A DNA stretch of 64,000 nucleotides from Bordetella sp. FB-8. GTDB taxonomy: Bacteria; Pseudomonadota; Gammaproteobacteria; Burkholderiales; Burkholderiaceae_B. A model generated the notes under the pieces. That model saw nothing but the letters and a program-made list of their open reading frames with translations, made no database searches and had not been told where the DNA came from. The position numbers and the translations under genes were made by a program. Shown here one piece after another: positions 18,329 to 28,342 of this stretch; the first letter of the stretch is position 1; each line of letters opens with the position of its first letter. The stretch covers positions 2,319,633 through 2,383,632 of the forward strand of contig NZ_KB907784.1 of the NCBI RefSeq assembly GCF_000382185.1, read 5' to 3'.

Positions 18329-20215
18329 TTGAACAATTCGTTTTCCAAAGTCGCGATCTGGATGGTGATCGCCCTGGTTCTGTTCACGGTGTTCAAGCAA
18401 TTTGACGGCCATGCGCCGACGCAGAGCAACGTCAGCTACACCCAATTCATGGACGACGCCAAGGCTGGCCGCATCCGCAAGGTCGACGTGCAGGGCGATG
18501 TGCTCTACGTCACGCCGGACGGCGGCCGTGCTTATACGATCACCTCGCCCGGCGACCTATGGATGGTTTCCGATTTGCTCAAATATGGGGTGCAGGTATC
18601 GGGCAAGGCCCGCGAAGAGCCTTCGCTGTTGATGAGCATCTTTGTGTCGTGGTTCCCCATGCTGCTGCTGATCGGGGTGTGGGTCTTCTTCATGCGGCAG
18701 ATGCAGGGCGGCGGACGCGGCGGCGCGTTCAGCTTTGGCAAATCGCGCGCGCGCATGCTCGATGAAAACACCAATCAGGTCACCTTCGTCGACGTCGCCG
18801 GCTGCGACGAGGCCAAGGAAGACGTGCAGGAACTGGTCGACTTCCTGCGTGATCCCAGCAAGTTCCAGAAGCTGGGCGGACGCATTCCGCGCGGCGTGCT
18901 GATGGTGGGTTCGCCCGGCACGGGCAAGACGCTCCTGGCCAAGGCCATCGCCGGCGAGGCCAAAGTGCCGTTCTTTAGCATCTCGGGTTCCGACTTCGTC
19001 GAAATGTTCGTCGGCGTGGGCGCGGCCCGCGTGCGCGACATGTTCGAGAACGCCAAGAAGCATGCACCCTGCATCATTTTCATCGACGAAATCGACGCGG
19101 TCGGACGCCAGCGTGGCGCCGGCCTGGGCGGCGGCAACGACGAACGCGAGCAGACGCTCAATCAGATGCTGGTGGAAATGGACGGTTTTGAATCCGGCCA
19201 GGGCGTGATCGTCATCGCCGCCACCAACCGCCCCGACGTGCTCGATCCGGCGCTGCTGCGCCCGGGCCGCTTCGACCGCCAGGTCGTGGTGCCGCTGCCC
19301 GACATCCGTGGCCGCGACCAGATTCTCAAGGTGCATATGCGCAAGGTGCCGCTGGCCACCAACGTCGATGCCACCATTCTCGCGCGCGGCACGCCCGGCT
19401 TCTCGGGCGCTGACCTGGCCAACCTGGTCAACGAAGCCGCGCTCTTTGCGGCGCGCCGCAACGGCCGCACCGTGGACATGTCCGACTTCGAGAAGGCCAA
19501 GGACAAGATCATCATGGGCGCCGAGCGCCGCTCCATCGTCATGCCCGAGGAAGAGCGCAAGAACACGGCTTACCACGAATCCGGCCACGCCATCGTGGCG
19601 CGCATGCTGCCCAAGACCGATCCGGTGCACAAGGTCACCATCATCCCGCGCGGTCGGGCGCTGGGTGTGACCATGCAATTGCCCGAGAGCGACCGCTATA
19701 GCATGGATAAGGCCCGCCTCTTATCCACCATCGCCGTGCTGTTCGGCGGCCGTATCGCCGAAGAGCTCTTCATGAACCAGATGACGACCGGCGCCTCGAA
19801 CGACTTTGAACGCGCCACCGCCATCGCCCGCGATATCGTCACGCGCTACGGTATGACCGACTCGCTCGGTCCCATGGTCTACGCCGAGAACGAGGGCGAG
19901 GTCTTCCTGGGCCGCAGCGTCACCAAGACCACGCATATGTCCGAGGCGACGATGCAGAAGGTCGATGCGGAGATCCGCAGCATCATCGACGAACAGTACG
20001 GCGTGGCACGCAAGATCCTGGAAGACAATCGCGACAAGGTCGAGGCCATGACGGCCGCACTGCTCGAGTGGGAAACCATCGACGCCGACCAGATCGGCGA
20101 CATCATCGATGGCCGCCCGCCCCGTCCTCCCAAGACGCCGCAAGGTCCTTCCGATTCGTCCGATACCTCGGCCTCGTCGGGCTTGACCGCGGGCGGCACC
20201 ACCGCCGTTGCCTGA
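18329..20215 (+). CDS. ftsH: ATP-dependent zinc metalloprotease FtsH
   Basis: The 628-residue protein has two N-terminal membrane segments (about residues 8-22 and 101-122) and an AAA+ domain with Walker A GSPGTGKT (194-201), Walker B FIDEID (251-256) and the second region of homology ending RPGRFDR. The zinc protease motif is HESGH (H416, E417, H420). It degrades misfolded membrane proteins and regulators. The start is TTG at 18329, supported by AGGAGAT ending 6 nt upstream. folP begins immediately at the stop codon. Confidence 0.97.
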   Translation: MNNSFSKVAIWMVIALVLFTVFKQFDGHAPTQSNVSYTQFMDDAKAGRIRKVDVQGDVLYVTPDGGRAYTITSPGDLWMVSDLLKYGVQVSGKAREEPSLLMSIFVSWFPMLLLIGVWVFFMRQMQGGGRGGAFSFGKSRARMLDENTNQVTFVDVAGCDEAKEDVQELVDFLRDPSKFQKLGGRIPRGVLMVGSPGTGKTLLAKAIAGEAKVPFFSISGSDFVEMFVGVGAARVRDMFENAKKHAPCIIFIDEIDAVGRQRGAGLGGGNDEREQTLNQMLVEMDGFESGQGVIVIAATNRPDVLDPALLRPGRFDRQVVVPLPDIRGRDQILKVHMRKVPLATNVDATILARGTPGFSGADLANLVNEAALFAARRNGRTVDMSDFEKAKDKIIMGAERRSIVMPEEERKNTAYHESGHAIVARMLPKTDPVHKVTIIPRGRALGVTMQLPESDRYSMDKARLLSTIAVLFGGRIAEELFMNQMTTGASNDFERATAIARDIVTRYGMTDSLGPMVYAENEGEVFLGRSVTKTTHMSEATMQKVDAEIRSIIDEQYGVARKILEDNRDKVEAMTAALLEWETIDADQIGDIIDGRPPRPPKTPQGPSDSSDTSASSGLTAGGTTAVA

Positions 20216-21061
20216 TTGGGCGCATATTCGTCCTTGCTTTGCGGGCGCTTCGAGCTGATGCTCGAGCGCCCGCTTGTCATGGGCATCGTCAACGTCACGC
20301 CGGACTCCTTCTCCGACGGCGGCAGGCACGCAGCCCCGGACGCCGCCGTGGCACACGCGCACCGTCTGCTGGCCGAGGGCGCCGACATCCTTGACCTGGG
20401 CGCCGAATCCACACGCCCCGGCTCGCAGGCTGTCGACGCAGGGCAGGAGTTGTATCGCCTGCTGCCGGTGATCGAGGCGCTGCGCGATTGCGGCGTGCCC
20501 TTGTCCGTCGACACCTGCAAGGCGCAGGTCATGCAGGCCGTGCTGGCCGCGGGCGCGGACATGATCAACGACATCTACGGCTTCACTCTGCCGGGAACCA
20601 TTGAAGCCGTGGCCGGATCGGCCTGCGGCCTGTGCGTGATGCACATGCAGGGCGAGCCGCGCACCATGCAGGACGCGCCGCATTACGACGACCTGCTGCG
20701 CGAGGTGGGCGGCTTTCTGGTCGCACAGGCGCGGCGCCTGCGCGGGGCGGGCGTGGACGCGCGCCGCATCGCGCTCGATCCGGGCTTCGGTTTCGGCAAG
20801 ACACAAGCACAGAATTACGAGTTATTGCACGGCTTGTCCGAGCTGGATGCCCATGGGTATCCTTTGCTGGTCGGACTGTCGCGCAAATCGATGATAGGCG
20901 CGGCCACCGGCCGCCCTGTCCAGGAACGCCTGCCGGGCAGCCTGGCAGGGGCGCTGGCCTGCGTCGCGCGCGGCGCGGCCCTCGTGCGGGTGCATGACGT
21001 GGCGGCGACGGTCGATGCGCTCAAGGTATGGCGCGCAGTGGAAAAAGGATTATTCGAATGA
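20216..21061 (+). CDS. folP: Dihydropteroate synthase
   Basis: The protein (281 residues from the TTG at 20216) condenses p-aminobenzoate with dihydropterin pyrophosphate in folate synthesis. Conserved motifs are [25 protein letters not shown], the GFGFGK loop and the GLSRKS binding region. The initiation codon is uncertain: TTG at 20216 touches the ftsH stop and no ATG precedes the conserved core except at 20258, which would trim the first beta-strand. The 3' end overlaps the glmM start by ATGA, indicating translational coupling. Confidence 0.95.
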   Translation: MGAYSSLLCGRFELMLERPLVMGIVNVTPDSFSDGGRHAAPDAAVAHAHRLLAEGADILDLGAESTRPGSQAVDAGQELYRLLPVIEALRDCGVPLSVDTCKAQVMQAVLAAGADMINDIYGFTLPGTIEAVAGSACGLCVMHMQGEPRTMQDAPHYDDLLREVGGFLVAQARRLRGAGVDARRIALDPGFGFGKTQAQNYELLHGLSELDAHGYPLLVGLSRKSMIGAATGRPVQERLPGSLAGALACVARGAALVRVHDVAATVDALKVWRAVEKGLFE

Positions 21062-22404
21062 GTCAACAACGCAAATATTTCGGCACCGACGGCGTGCGCG
21101 GCGAAGTCGGCGGCCCGGTCATCAACGCCGAGTTTGCGCTGCGGCTGGGCTATGCCGCCGGCCGCGCCCTGTCCGGCGCGCATGCCAACCGGTCGGGCCG
21201 CGCAAAGGTGCTCATCGGCAAGGATACGCGCATCTCCGGCTACATGATCGAGTCCGCGCTGGAAGCAGGCCTGGCCGCGGCCGGGGTGGACATCGTGCTG
21301 GCCGGCCCCATTCCCACGCCGGCCGTAGCCTACCTGACCCGCGCGCTGCGCCTGACGGCAGGCATCGTCATCAGCGCCTCGCACAATCCTTATCACGACA
21401 ACGGCATTAAGTTCTTCTCTGCCGAAGGCATGAAGCTGCCCGATGAGGTCGAGCTGCGGATCGAGGCCGAGCTGGACAATCCGATCGGTTGCGTGAACTC
21501 CGGCGAGCTGGGACGCGCGCGCCGCCTCGACGACGCCCAAGGGCGCTACATCGAGTTCTGCAAGAGCACCTTTCCCAGCGACCTCGACCTGGCCGGCATG
21601 AGCCTGGTGATCGATGCGGCCAACGGCGCGGCTTACAACACCGCGCCCCACGTATTCCGCGAATTGGGCGCCCAGGTCCAGGTCATCGGCGCCTCGCCCG
21701 ATGGCTTCAACATCAACAAGGATGTGGGGGCGATGCATCCCGAGGCTTTGATCGCCGAGGTCGCCAGGCAGGGCGCCGATCTGGGCATCGCGCTCGACGG
21801 TGACGCCGATCGCCTGCTGATGGTCGATGCCGCGGGCCGCTTGTATGACGGCGACGAGCTGCTCTATGCCATCGTGCGCTCGCGCCTGTCTGTGGCTCCG
21901 GTGGCCGGCGTGGCGGGCACCCTGATGACCAATTACGGCCTGGAGCTGCGCCTGAAAGAAATGGGCGTCCCCTTTGCGCGCGCCAAGGTGGGCGACCGCT
22001 ACGTGCTCGAAATGCTCAACGAGCGCGGCTGGCTCTATGGCGGCGAGAACTCCGGCCACCTGCTGTGCCTGGACCAACACACCACCGGCGACGGCATCAT
22101 CGCCGCGCTGCAAGTGCTCACAGCCCTGTGTCGTGGCGGCATGCCGCTGGCCGAATGGGTGGGCGACCTGCGTATGTTTCCGCAAGTCATGATCAACGTG
22201 CCGCTCAAGCCCGGCCAGGACTGGCAGTCGCATGCCGGACTGGCTGCTGCCCGCGAGGCGGTCGAGGCCGAGCTGGCCGGCAAGGGGCGCGTTCTGATCC
22301 GCGCTTCGGGCACTGAACCCAAGCTGCGCCTCATGGTCGAGGCGCAGGACGAGTCGGCGGCGCAGTCCTGTGCGCGCAGACTGGCAGATGCCCTGTCGAT
22401 TTAA
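21058..22404 (+). CDS. glmM: Phosphoglucosamine mutase
   Basis: The 448-residue protein interconverts glucosamine-6-P and glucosamine-1-P for UDP-GlcNAc, peptidoglycan and LPS synthesis. The catalytic phosphoserine is S108 in [12 protein letters not shown], the metal loop is [13 protein letters not shown], the sugar-binding loop is [10 protein letters not shown], and the phosphate loop is [15 protein letters not shown]. The start at 21058 ([16 protein letters not shown]) overlaps the folP stop. The ftsH-folP-glmM order is widely conserved. Confidence 0.97.
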   Translation: MSQQRKYFGTDGVRGEVGGPVINAEFALRLGYAAGRALSGAHANRSGRAKVLIGKDTRISGYMIESALEAGLAAAGVDIVLAGPIPTPAVAYLTRALRLTAGIVISASHNPYHDNGIKFFSAEGMKLPDEVELRIEAELDNPIGCVNSGELGRARRLDDAQGRYIEFCKSTFPSDLDLAGMSLVIDAANGAAYNTAPHVFRELGAQVQVIGASPDGFNINKDVGAMHPEALIAEVARQGADLGIALDGDADRLLMVDAAGRLYDGDELLYAIVRSRLSVAPVAGVAGTLMTNYGLELRLKEMGVPFARAKVGDRYVLEMLNERGWLYGGENSGHLLCLDQHTTGDGIIAALQVLTALCRGGMPLAEWVGDLRMFPQVMINVPLKPGQDWQSHAGLAAAREAVEAELAGKGRVLIRASGTEPKLRLMVEAQDESAAQSCARRLADALSI

Positions 22405-22434
22405 ATGGCAAGGGAAAGCTCCAGGTTTTGGGCA

Positions 22435-22480
22435 TAGAATTCACTGATGTGTAATGAATCAGTCAGATGACTGACATGAC
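22435..22480 (+). promoter_or_regulatory. Putative promoter and operator before the OlsB-like gene
   Basis: A TAGAAT -10-like hexamer (22435-22440) is followed by a perfect 7-bp inverted repeat, TCAGTCA (22459-22465) and TGACTGA (22468-22474). On the minus strand the same bases give TGTCA-, TGACT- and TTACA-like words at 11-bp spacing, a pattern loosely like a degenerate Pho box. The regulator is not identifiable. Confidence 0.35.
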
Positions 22481-22519
22481 GCGCTTGCAAACTGGCGTCT
22501 ATGACAGGAGTTCTGCGCA

Positions 22520-23305
22520 ATGCTTGAATTTGCCCGCATCGATACCCCTTCCGATGGCGTAGAGGCCTGGCCTGGCGCGCATTCGCGCGGCCTGGCGGTA
22601 GGTTTGGCGCTCACCCAGGAAGAAGTCGAACAGATCCAGCGCCTGCGCTATTCGGTGTTCACCGAGGATATGGGCGCGATCTTCCCGGGCGCGGAAGATG
22701 GCCTGGACCAGGACCGCTTCGATCCCTGGTGCGAGCATCTCATGGTGCGCGAGCTGGACACCAAGCGGGTGGTCGGCACTTACCGCATCCTGACGCCTGA
22801 GAAAGCGCGCAAAGGCTGCGGCTATTACTCGGAGTCAGAGTTCGATCTTTCCGGCCTGTCCGGCTTGCGCGACCAACTGGTGGAAGTGGGGCGCTCGTGC
22901 ACCCACGCTGACTACCGCAGCGGCGCTGCCATCATGTTGCTCTGGTCTGGCCTGGCCGAGTTCCTGCGCCGCGGCGGATATCGCCATGTACTGGGCTGCG
23001 CCAGCGTAAGCCTGCGTGACGGCGGCGTGACCGCGGCCGAAGTCTGGCGCACCGTATCCGCTCATCTGCAGGATCCTAACGCGCCGCGTATCGAGCCGCT
23101 GCACCGCTACCCGGTCGAGCGCCTGGACAGCACGCTGCCTGCGCGCGTGCCGCCGCTCATCAAAGGCTATCTCAAGCTGGGTGCGAGAGTGTGTGGCGAA
23201 CCGGCGTGGGATCCGGATTTCAACGCGGCGGATTTTCCCGTGCTGCTGACGACCGATCGCATGGACAGCCGCTATCGCCGCCATTTCGGCCTGGAGCAGG
23301 CCTAG
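22520..23305 (+). CDS. GNAT-fold acyltransferase, probable ornithine lipid N-acyltransferase (OlsB-like)
   Basis: The 261-residue protein belongs to the hemolysin/OlsB branch of the acetyltransferase-5 family. Visible features are an early LRYSVFTEDMGA, DRFDPWCEHLMVRE, VVGTYRILTPEKA, and the core EVGRSCTHADYRSGAAIMLLWSGLAEFL. OlsB transfers a 3-hydroxyacyl chain from ACP to the alpha-amino group of ornithine, the first step of ornithine-lipid synthesis. These lipids often replace phospholipids under phosphate limitation, and the gene lies 4.7 kb from the pst operon. The partner O-acyltransferase olsA is not in the window. Substrate is inferred from family. Confidence 0.7.
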   Translation: MLEFARIDTPSDGVEAWPGAHSRGLAVGLALTQEEVEQIQRLRYSVFTEDMGAIFPGAEDGLDQDRFDPWCEHLMVRELDTKRVVGTYRILTPEKARKGCGYYSESEFDLSGLSGLRDQLVEVGRSCTHADYRSGAAIMLLWSGLAEFLRRGGYRHVLGCASVSLRDGGVTAAEVWRTVSAHLQDPNAPRIEPLHRYPVERLDSTLPARVPPLIKGYLKLGARVCGEPAWDPDFNAADFPVLLTTDRMDSRYRRHFGLEQA

Positions 23306-23338
23306 GGTCTGTCCTGGGCCCTGGGCTGACCGCCCCGG

Positions 23339-24829
23339 TCAGTGCTCGATCAACTCGAACGCGAAGCCGATCTTGCGCCATTCGGAGTCTTCGGCGCGCA
23401 GCGTGAAGTCGCTCAGCGGGTGGCCCGCCAGCCATTTGCCTTGCACCTTTACCACGATGGACGTACCCCTGACCGATACCGAGAGCGGCAATTGCGCCAT
23501 GTCCTGGCGCCTGCGAAACAGCAGCACGGCCAGGCGCAGGCTCAGGATGGCCAGCCATTGCGCCCGGTCGCGTACCAGCCCTTCGACCTTGCCCAGTTTG
23601 CCCTGGTGGGCAAGCGCCAGCAGGGCGATCAACTGCTGGTCGGCGCGCGAGAAGCCCGGCATGTCGGCGTTCTGCAGCACGTAAGCCGAATGGCGGTGAT
23701 AGCCGTTGTGGGCGATGGTCAGGCCGACCTCGTGCAGGTCGGCCGCCCAGCCCAGCGAGCGGCGCAGGTCGGCGTGTTCTTCCTTGTCGTCAGGCAGGAT
23801 GGCGTCAAAGAACGCCAGCGCCGTTTCTCGCACTCGGTGCGCCTGGCGCGCATCAACGTGATAGCGCTTCATGAACTGCCGCACCGATTCGTCGCGCTTG
23901 TCGTGCTGGTCGTGGCGGCCCAGCAAGTCGTAGAGCACGCCCAGGCGCAGGGCGCCGTCGCCCGTTTGCATGACCTCGATGTTCAGCTCGTCGAAGAGGG
24001 CGCTCATGATGGCCAGCCCGCCCGGCAGCACGTCGGAGCGGTCCGGCTTGATGCCCGGCAGTTCCTCGGGGACGACGCGGCCGGCCCGGATGATGCGTTC
24101 CTTGAGCTTGTTCATGCCGGCCCGGGTGATGCCGCCGGAGGAAAAAGCGCATTCGCCCAGGATGGCGTAAAGCGCCTTGGCCGTGCCGGAGGAGCCGAAG
24201 GCGGCCTTCCAGCCCATCTTGCGGTATTGTTTGGAGATCACCTCGATCTCGCGACGTGCGGCCATCTCGGCCTGCTTCATGCGGTGAGCGTCCACCATGG
24301 CGTCGCCAAAGAACTGCCGGCTGTAGCTTACGCAGCCCATGTAGAGCGAGGTCAGCAGGCTCGGTTCGAAGCCGCGGCCGATGATGACCTCGGTGGAACC
24401 TCCGCCAATGTCGATCACCAGCCGGCGGTCGTCCGACGGCGGCAGGCTATGCATCACGCCCAGATAGATCAGACGGGCCTCTTCGCGGCCGGCGATCACG
24501 TCGATGGGAAAACCCAGGGCCGCCTCGGCTTCGGGCAGGAAATCGGGCGTGTTGCGCGCTACGCGGAAAGTGTTGGTGGCCACGGCACGGACCCGGTCGG
24601 GCTGGAAGCTGCGCAGCCGTTCGCCAAAGCGCTCGAGCACGGCGATGGCGCGCTCGATGGCAGGGTCCTCCAGCCGCTTGTCCGGCCGCAGGCCCGCGGC
24701 CAGGCGCACGGTTTCCTTGAGCCGGTCGATCTGGTAGATCTGCGCCACACCGTTCTGCTGGACTACACGTCCGATAGAAAGGCGAAAGCTGTTGGACCCC
24801 AGGTCCACGGCAGCCAGAAGATGATCCAT
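23339..24829 (-). CDS. ppx: Exopolyphosphatase (Ppx/GppA family)
   Basis: The 496-residue protein starts LLAAVDLGSNSFRLSIGRV, the first phosphate-binding loop of the sugar kinase/Hsp70 superfamily. It has the second loop VIDIGGGSTEVIIG and a C-terminal HD-like helical domain. It hydrolyses terminal phosphate from polyphosphate, and some members act on pppGpp. It is divergent from ppk across 90 bp, so synthesis and breakdown of polyphosphate share a control region. It converges on the OlsB-like gene; a 7-bp GC stem (23326-23342) overlaps the stop codon. Confidence 0.95.
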   Translation of the reverse strand: MDHLLAAVDLGSNSFRLSIGRVVQQNGVAQIYQIDRLKETVRLAAGLRPDKRLEDPAIERAIAVLERFGERLRSFQPDRVRAVATNTFRVARNTPDFLPEAEAALGFPIDVIAGREEARLIYLGVMHSLPPSDDRRLVIDIGGGSTEVIIGRGFEPSLLTSLYMGCVSYSRQFFGDAMVDAHRMKQAEMAARREIEVISKQYRKMGWKAAFGSSGTAKALYAILGECAFSSGGITRAGMNKLKERIIRAGRVVPEELPGIKPDRSDVLPGGLAIMSALFDELNIEVMQTGDGALRLGVLYDLLGRHDQHDKRDESVRQFMKRYHVDARQAHRVRETALAFFDAILPDDKEEHADLRRSLGWAADLHEVGLTIAHNGYHRHSAYVLQNADMPGFSRADQQLIALLALAHQGKLGKVEGLVRDRAQWLAILSLRLAVLLFRRRQDMAQLPLSVSVRGTSIVVKVQGKWLAGHPLSDFTLRAEDSEWRKIGFAFELIEH

Positions 24830-24919
24830 GTGGCGTATCGACGGTAAGTATCGGAGCCGCGATTATAGAGAGCCGCTGCGACTGGCGGCTTGGCGCGCGC
24901 TTGGTTATCCTCGTAAATC

Positions 24920-27046
24920 ATGAAACAACGCCAACTCGAAAACATGATTCAGGAATCCGCGGCTACGGCGCGTGCCGGGGCGCAACCCCGGCTGTTCAAC
25001 CGCGAACTGTCGTTGCTGAAATTCAACGAACGGGTCCTGGCCATGGCCGAACACCCGCAGGTGCCGCTGCTCGAACGCCTGCGCTACGTCTGCATCGTCA
25101 GCGCCAACCTGGACGAATTCTTCGAGATCCGCATCTCCAGCCTCAAGGAGCAACAGCGCCAGACGCCAGCCGTGATCGGTCCGGACGGCATGACGCCCGA
25201 TGAAGCCTTCGATCGGGTACAGGCCAAGGCCCATGCCCTGGTCGAGCACCAGTACCGGGTGCTCAACGAGCAGATCCTGCCCGGCCTGCAGGCCGAGGGC
25301 ATTGTCCTGCACCATGCTTCCGAATGGAACGAGGCGCAGCAGCAGTGGGCGCACGAGGTATTCACGCGTGAAGTCATGCCGCTGCTCACGCCCATCGGAC
25401 TCGATCCGGCACATCCTTTCCCGCGCGTCTACAACAAGAGCCTGAACTTCATCGTTTCGCTGTCCGGGGACGATGCCTTCGGGCGTGCGGCCTCGATCGC
25501 CGTGGTGCAGGCGCCGCGCGCGCTGCCGCGGCTCATCCGCATGCCGCCCGAGCTGTCGGGCCATCCCGAGGGCTACATCCTGCTGACCTCGTTCCTGCGC
25601 GCCTTCGTGGGCGACCTGTTCCCCGGCCTGACAATACACGGCTGCTACCAGTGGCGCGTGACGCGCAACAGCGACCTGTTCGTCGACGAGGAGGAAGTCA
25701 CCAATCTGCGGCTGGCCTTGCAGGGCGAACTGTCGCAGCGCAATTTCGGCTCGGCCGTGCGCCTGGAGCTGGACTGGGTCATGCCGCCCGAGCTCGAGCG
25801 GTATCTGCAGCGCGAGTTCTCGCTGACCCCGGACGACACCTATCACATGCCCGGCCCGGTGAACCTGTCGCGCCTGATGCAGCTGTGCAACAACAACACG
25901 CGGCCCGACCTGCTGTTCGCGCCGTATCTCGCGCCCATACCCGCACCGTTCGACAAGACGCAGGGCAAGCCGGCGGAGCTATTCGCCGCCATTGCCGAAC
26001 GCGATCGCCTGCTGCACCATCCCTACCAGTCTTTCCAGCCCGTCATCGACTTTCTGACGGCCGCGGCGGTCGATCCCGATGTCATGGCCATCAAGCAGAC
26101 CATCTATCGCACCGGCGAGGATTCCGAGCTGATGCAGATTCTGTTGGCCGCGGCCCGAGCCGGCAAGGAAGTGACGGTGGTGGTGGAGCTGATGGCGCGC
26201 TTTGACGAGCAGACCAATATGAACTGGGCGGCGCGTCTGGAAGAGGTGGGGGCGCACGTGGTCTACGGCGTGGTCGCGCACAAGACCCATGCCAAGATGG
26301 CCCTGGTGCTGCGTCGCGAGGACGGCCGGTTGCGCCGCTATGCTCACTTGGGTACCGGCAACTACCACCCCCGCACGGCGCGCCTGTATACCGACTTCGG
26401 CCTGCTGACGGCTGATCCGCGCCTGTGCGAGGACATGGATAAGGTGTTCGGCCAACTGACCGGCCTGGGCGCGCGGCGCGAGCTCAAGTCCTTGCTGCAA
26501 TCGCCTTTCACCCTGCACGCCGGCATGCTGGAACTGATCCGTGCCGAGGCCCAGGCCGCAAGGGCCGGCCGCAAGGCCCACATCATGGCCAAGATGAACT
26601 CCCTGCTCGAAGAACAGGTCATCGAAGAACTCTACCTGGCCAGTCAGGCCGGCGTGAAAATCGACCTCATCGTGCGTGGCGTGTGCGCCTTGCGCGCCGG
26701 GGTCAAGGGCTTGTCCGAGAACATCAGGGTCCGTTCGTTGGTGGGGCGCTTCCTGGAGCACTCCCGGGTGTTCTATTTCTATGCCGACGGCGAGGAAACG
26801 ATCTACCTGTCTTCGGCCGACTGGATGGACCGCAATTTCTTTCGCCGTGTCGAAGTGGCTTTCCCCGTGTATGACAAGACGCTCAAGCGACGGGTCATTA
26901 CCGAGGCTTTCACCTATGCCTTGCGCGACAACCAATGGGCCTGGCGGCTGCAGGCGGACGGCGCCTATGTCCGGGTTGTCGATCGTCGCCGGCCTTTCGG
27001 CTTACATGACTGTCTGATAGCAAAGCTGGGGCAGGGTGGCTCTTAA
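24920..27046 (+). CDS. ppk: Polyphosphate kinase 1
   Basis: The 708-residue protein polymerises ATP gamma-phosphate into polyphosphate. The N-terminal domain includes NRELSLLKFNERVLAMAE, and the two phospholipase-D-like catalytic domains hold KTHAKMALVLRRE with the autophosphorylated His and YAHLGTGNYHPRTARLYTDFGL. The ATG at 24920 is used; a second in-frame ATG at 24944 is also possible. It is divergent from ppx and lies directly upstream of the phosphate-starvation-regulated pst operon, with a terminator between. Confidence 0.97.
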   Translation: MKQRQLENMIQESAATARAGAQPRLFNRELSLLKFNERVLAMAEHPQVPLLERLRYVCIVSANLDEFFEIRISSLKEQQRQTPAVIGPDGMTPDEAFDRVQAKAHALVEHQYRVLNEQILPGLQAEGIVLHHASEWNEAQQQWAHEVFTREVMPLLTPIGLDPAHPFPRVYNKSLNFIVSLSGDDAFGRAASIAVVQAPRALPRLIRMPPELSGHPEGYILLTSFLRAFVGDLFPGLTIHGCYQWRVTRNSDLFVDEEEVTNLRLALQGELSQRNFGSAVRLELDWVMPPELERYLQREFSLTPDDTYHMPGPVNLSRLMQLCNNNTRPDLLFAPYLAPIPAPFDKTQGKPAELFAAIAERDRLLHHPYQSFQPVIDFLTAAAVDPDVMAIKQTIYRTGEDSELMQILLAAARAGKEVTVVVELMARFDEQTNMNWAARLEEVGAHVVYGVVAHKTHAKMALVLRREDGRLRRYAHLGTGNYHPRTARLYTDFGLLTADPRLCEDMDKVFGQLTGLGARRELKSLLQSPFTLHAGMLELIRAEAQAARAGRKAHIMAKMNSLLEEQVIEELYLASQAGVKIDLIVRGVCALRAGVKGLSENIRVRSLVGRFLEHSRVFYFYADGEETIYLSSADWMDRNFFRRVEVAFPVYDKTLKRRVITEAFTYALRDNQWAWRLQADGAYVRVVDRRRPFGLHDCLIAKLGQGGS

Positions 27047-27077
27047 AATATTGTTTGATTTCATGAAGTTAAAATTT

Positions 27078-27111
27078 AAAGCCTGGATACTTACCCCAGG
27101 CTTTATCTTTT
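27078..27111 (+). terminator. Terminator after ppk
   Basis: A perfect 9-bp stem (27078-27086 with 27096-27104) with a 9-nt loop is followed by ATCTTTT. It separates ppk from the Pho box just downstream. Confidence 0.8.
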
Positions 27112-27115
27112 ATGA

Positions 27116-27149
27116 CTGTCATAATGTTGTCATTCGGGGATTCTAAGAT
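27116..27149 (+). promoter_or_regulatory. Pho box and promoter of pstSCAB
   Basis: CTGTCATAATGTTGTCAT at 27116-27133 matches the PhoB-binding consensus of two 7-bp CTGTCAT-like direct repeats with an AT-rich 4-bp linker. A TAAGAT -10-like hexamer lies 10 bp further on (27144-27149), as in PhoB-activated promoters that lack a -35. This places the operon in the phosphate-starvation regulon. Confidence 0.85.
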
Positions 27150-27210
27150 GCCCAGGCATACAAGCAGAATCCAATCTGCCCGCATCCTCCAACACAATAA
27201 GGGATCAACG

Positions 27211-28257
27211 ATGTTCACGCGTGTTTTCAAGCAGCTTACCCTCGGCGTTGCCCTGAGCGCCGCCGTTTTCTCGGCCCAGGCTACCGACATCACTGGCGCC
27301 GGCTCCTCCTTCGCCTACCCCGTCTACGCCAAGTGGGCCGTCGGCTTCAAGGCCGCTACCGGCTCCGCCGTGAACTATCAGTCGATCGGCTCGGGCGCCG
27401 GCATCAAGCAGATCGAATCCAAGACCGTGGACTTCGGCGCTTCGGACATGGCCCTGAGCGGTGCCGAGCTCGACAAGAACAATCTGGTCCAGTTCCCCGG
27501 CGTGGTCGGCGGCATCGTTCCCGTGGTCAACCTGCCTGGCATCAAGCCCGGCGAACTGAAGTTCACCGGCACCGTTCTGGCCGACATCTACATGGGCAAG
27601 ATCACCGCGTGGAACGACCCGGCCATCGCCGCGCTGAACCCCGGCGTCAAGCTGCCCCATCAGGACATCCTGCCCATCTACCGTTCCGACGCCTCGGGCA
27701 CCTCGTTTAACTACACGACTTACCTGTCCGACGTGTCCGCTGACTGGAAGAGCAAGATCGGTTTCGGCACTGACGTGAAGTGGCCCGTGGGCCAGGGCGG
27801 CAAGGGCAATGAAGGTGTGTCCAACCTGGTCAAGCAATTCCAGGGCGCGATCGGCTACGTCGAAATCGCCTACTCGACCACCAACCACCTGACCTACGGT
27901 CTGGTCGCGAACAAAGCCGGCAAGTATGTCCAGCCTACGCTCGAGACCTTCACGGCCGCCGCTGCCAACGCCAACTGGGATGCCCAGCCGGGCATGGGCG
28001 TAGTGCTGGTCGACGAGCCTGGCGACAATTCCTGGCCCCTGACTGTGGCCACCTATGTGCTGGTGCAGAAGGTGCAGGACAAGCCCGCCAACGGCGCCGA
28101 AGTCCTGAAGTTCTTCGATTACGGCTACACCAAGGGTAAGAAGGATGCCGAATCCCTGATCTACGTGCCGCTGCCCGACAGCGTGGTCGCCAAGATCCAC
28201 AAGTCCTGGGACCAGATCAAGGACACCTCGGGCAAGCCCGTCTACGCTGGCAAGTAA
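27211..28257 (+). CDS. pstS: Periplasmic phosphate-binding protein PstS
   Basis: The 348-residue precursor has a Sec signal peptide with probable cleavage after SAQA (residue ~24). The mature protein begins TDITGAGSSFAYPVYAKW, the conserved first phosphate-binding segment. Further binding motifs are NYQSIGSGAGIKQI and IYRSDASGTSFNYTTYL. It captures inorganic phosphate for PstCAB. An upstream in-frame ATG at 27112 lies inside the promoter region and is rejected. Expression is expected to be PhoB-dependent from the Pho box at 27116. Confidence 0.97.
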   Translation: MFTRVFKQLTLGVALSAAVFSAQATDITGAGSSFAYPVYAKWAVGFKAATGSAVNYQSIGSGAGIKQIESKTVDFGASDMALSGAELDKNNLVQFPGVVGGIVPVVNLPGIKPGELKFTGTVLADIYMGKITAWNDPAIAALNPGVKLPHQDILPIYRSDASGTSFNYTTYLSDVSADWKSKIGFGTDVKWPVGQGGKGNEGVSNLVKQFQGAIGYVEIAYSTTNHLTYGLVANKAGKYVQPTLETFTAAAANANWDAQPGMGVVLVDEPGDNSWPLTVATYVLVQKVQDKPANGAEVLKFFDYGYTKGKKDAESLIYVPLPDSVVAKIHKSWDQIKDTSGKPVYAGK

Positions 28258-28294
28258 TTTGCGCATCGTGGAATGTCTTGAGTAAACGGCGCAG

Positions 28295-28320
28295 GGGCGG
28301 GCCTTGGTCCGCCCTTGTTC
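28295..28320 (+). terminator. Intercistronic hairpin between pstS and pstC
   Basis: GGGCGG (28295-28300) pairs with CCGCCC (28309-28314), extendable inward with a G-T wobble, then TTGTTC. The T run is weak. Such hairpins usually stabilise the binding-protein mRNA or attenuate read-through, giving more PstS than permease. Confidence 0.55.
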
Positions 28321-28342
28321 CGTCTAGTCCAAAGGGAAGCTG

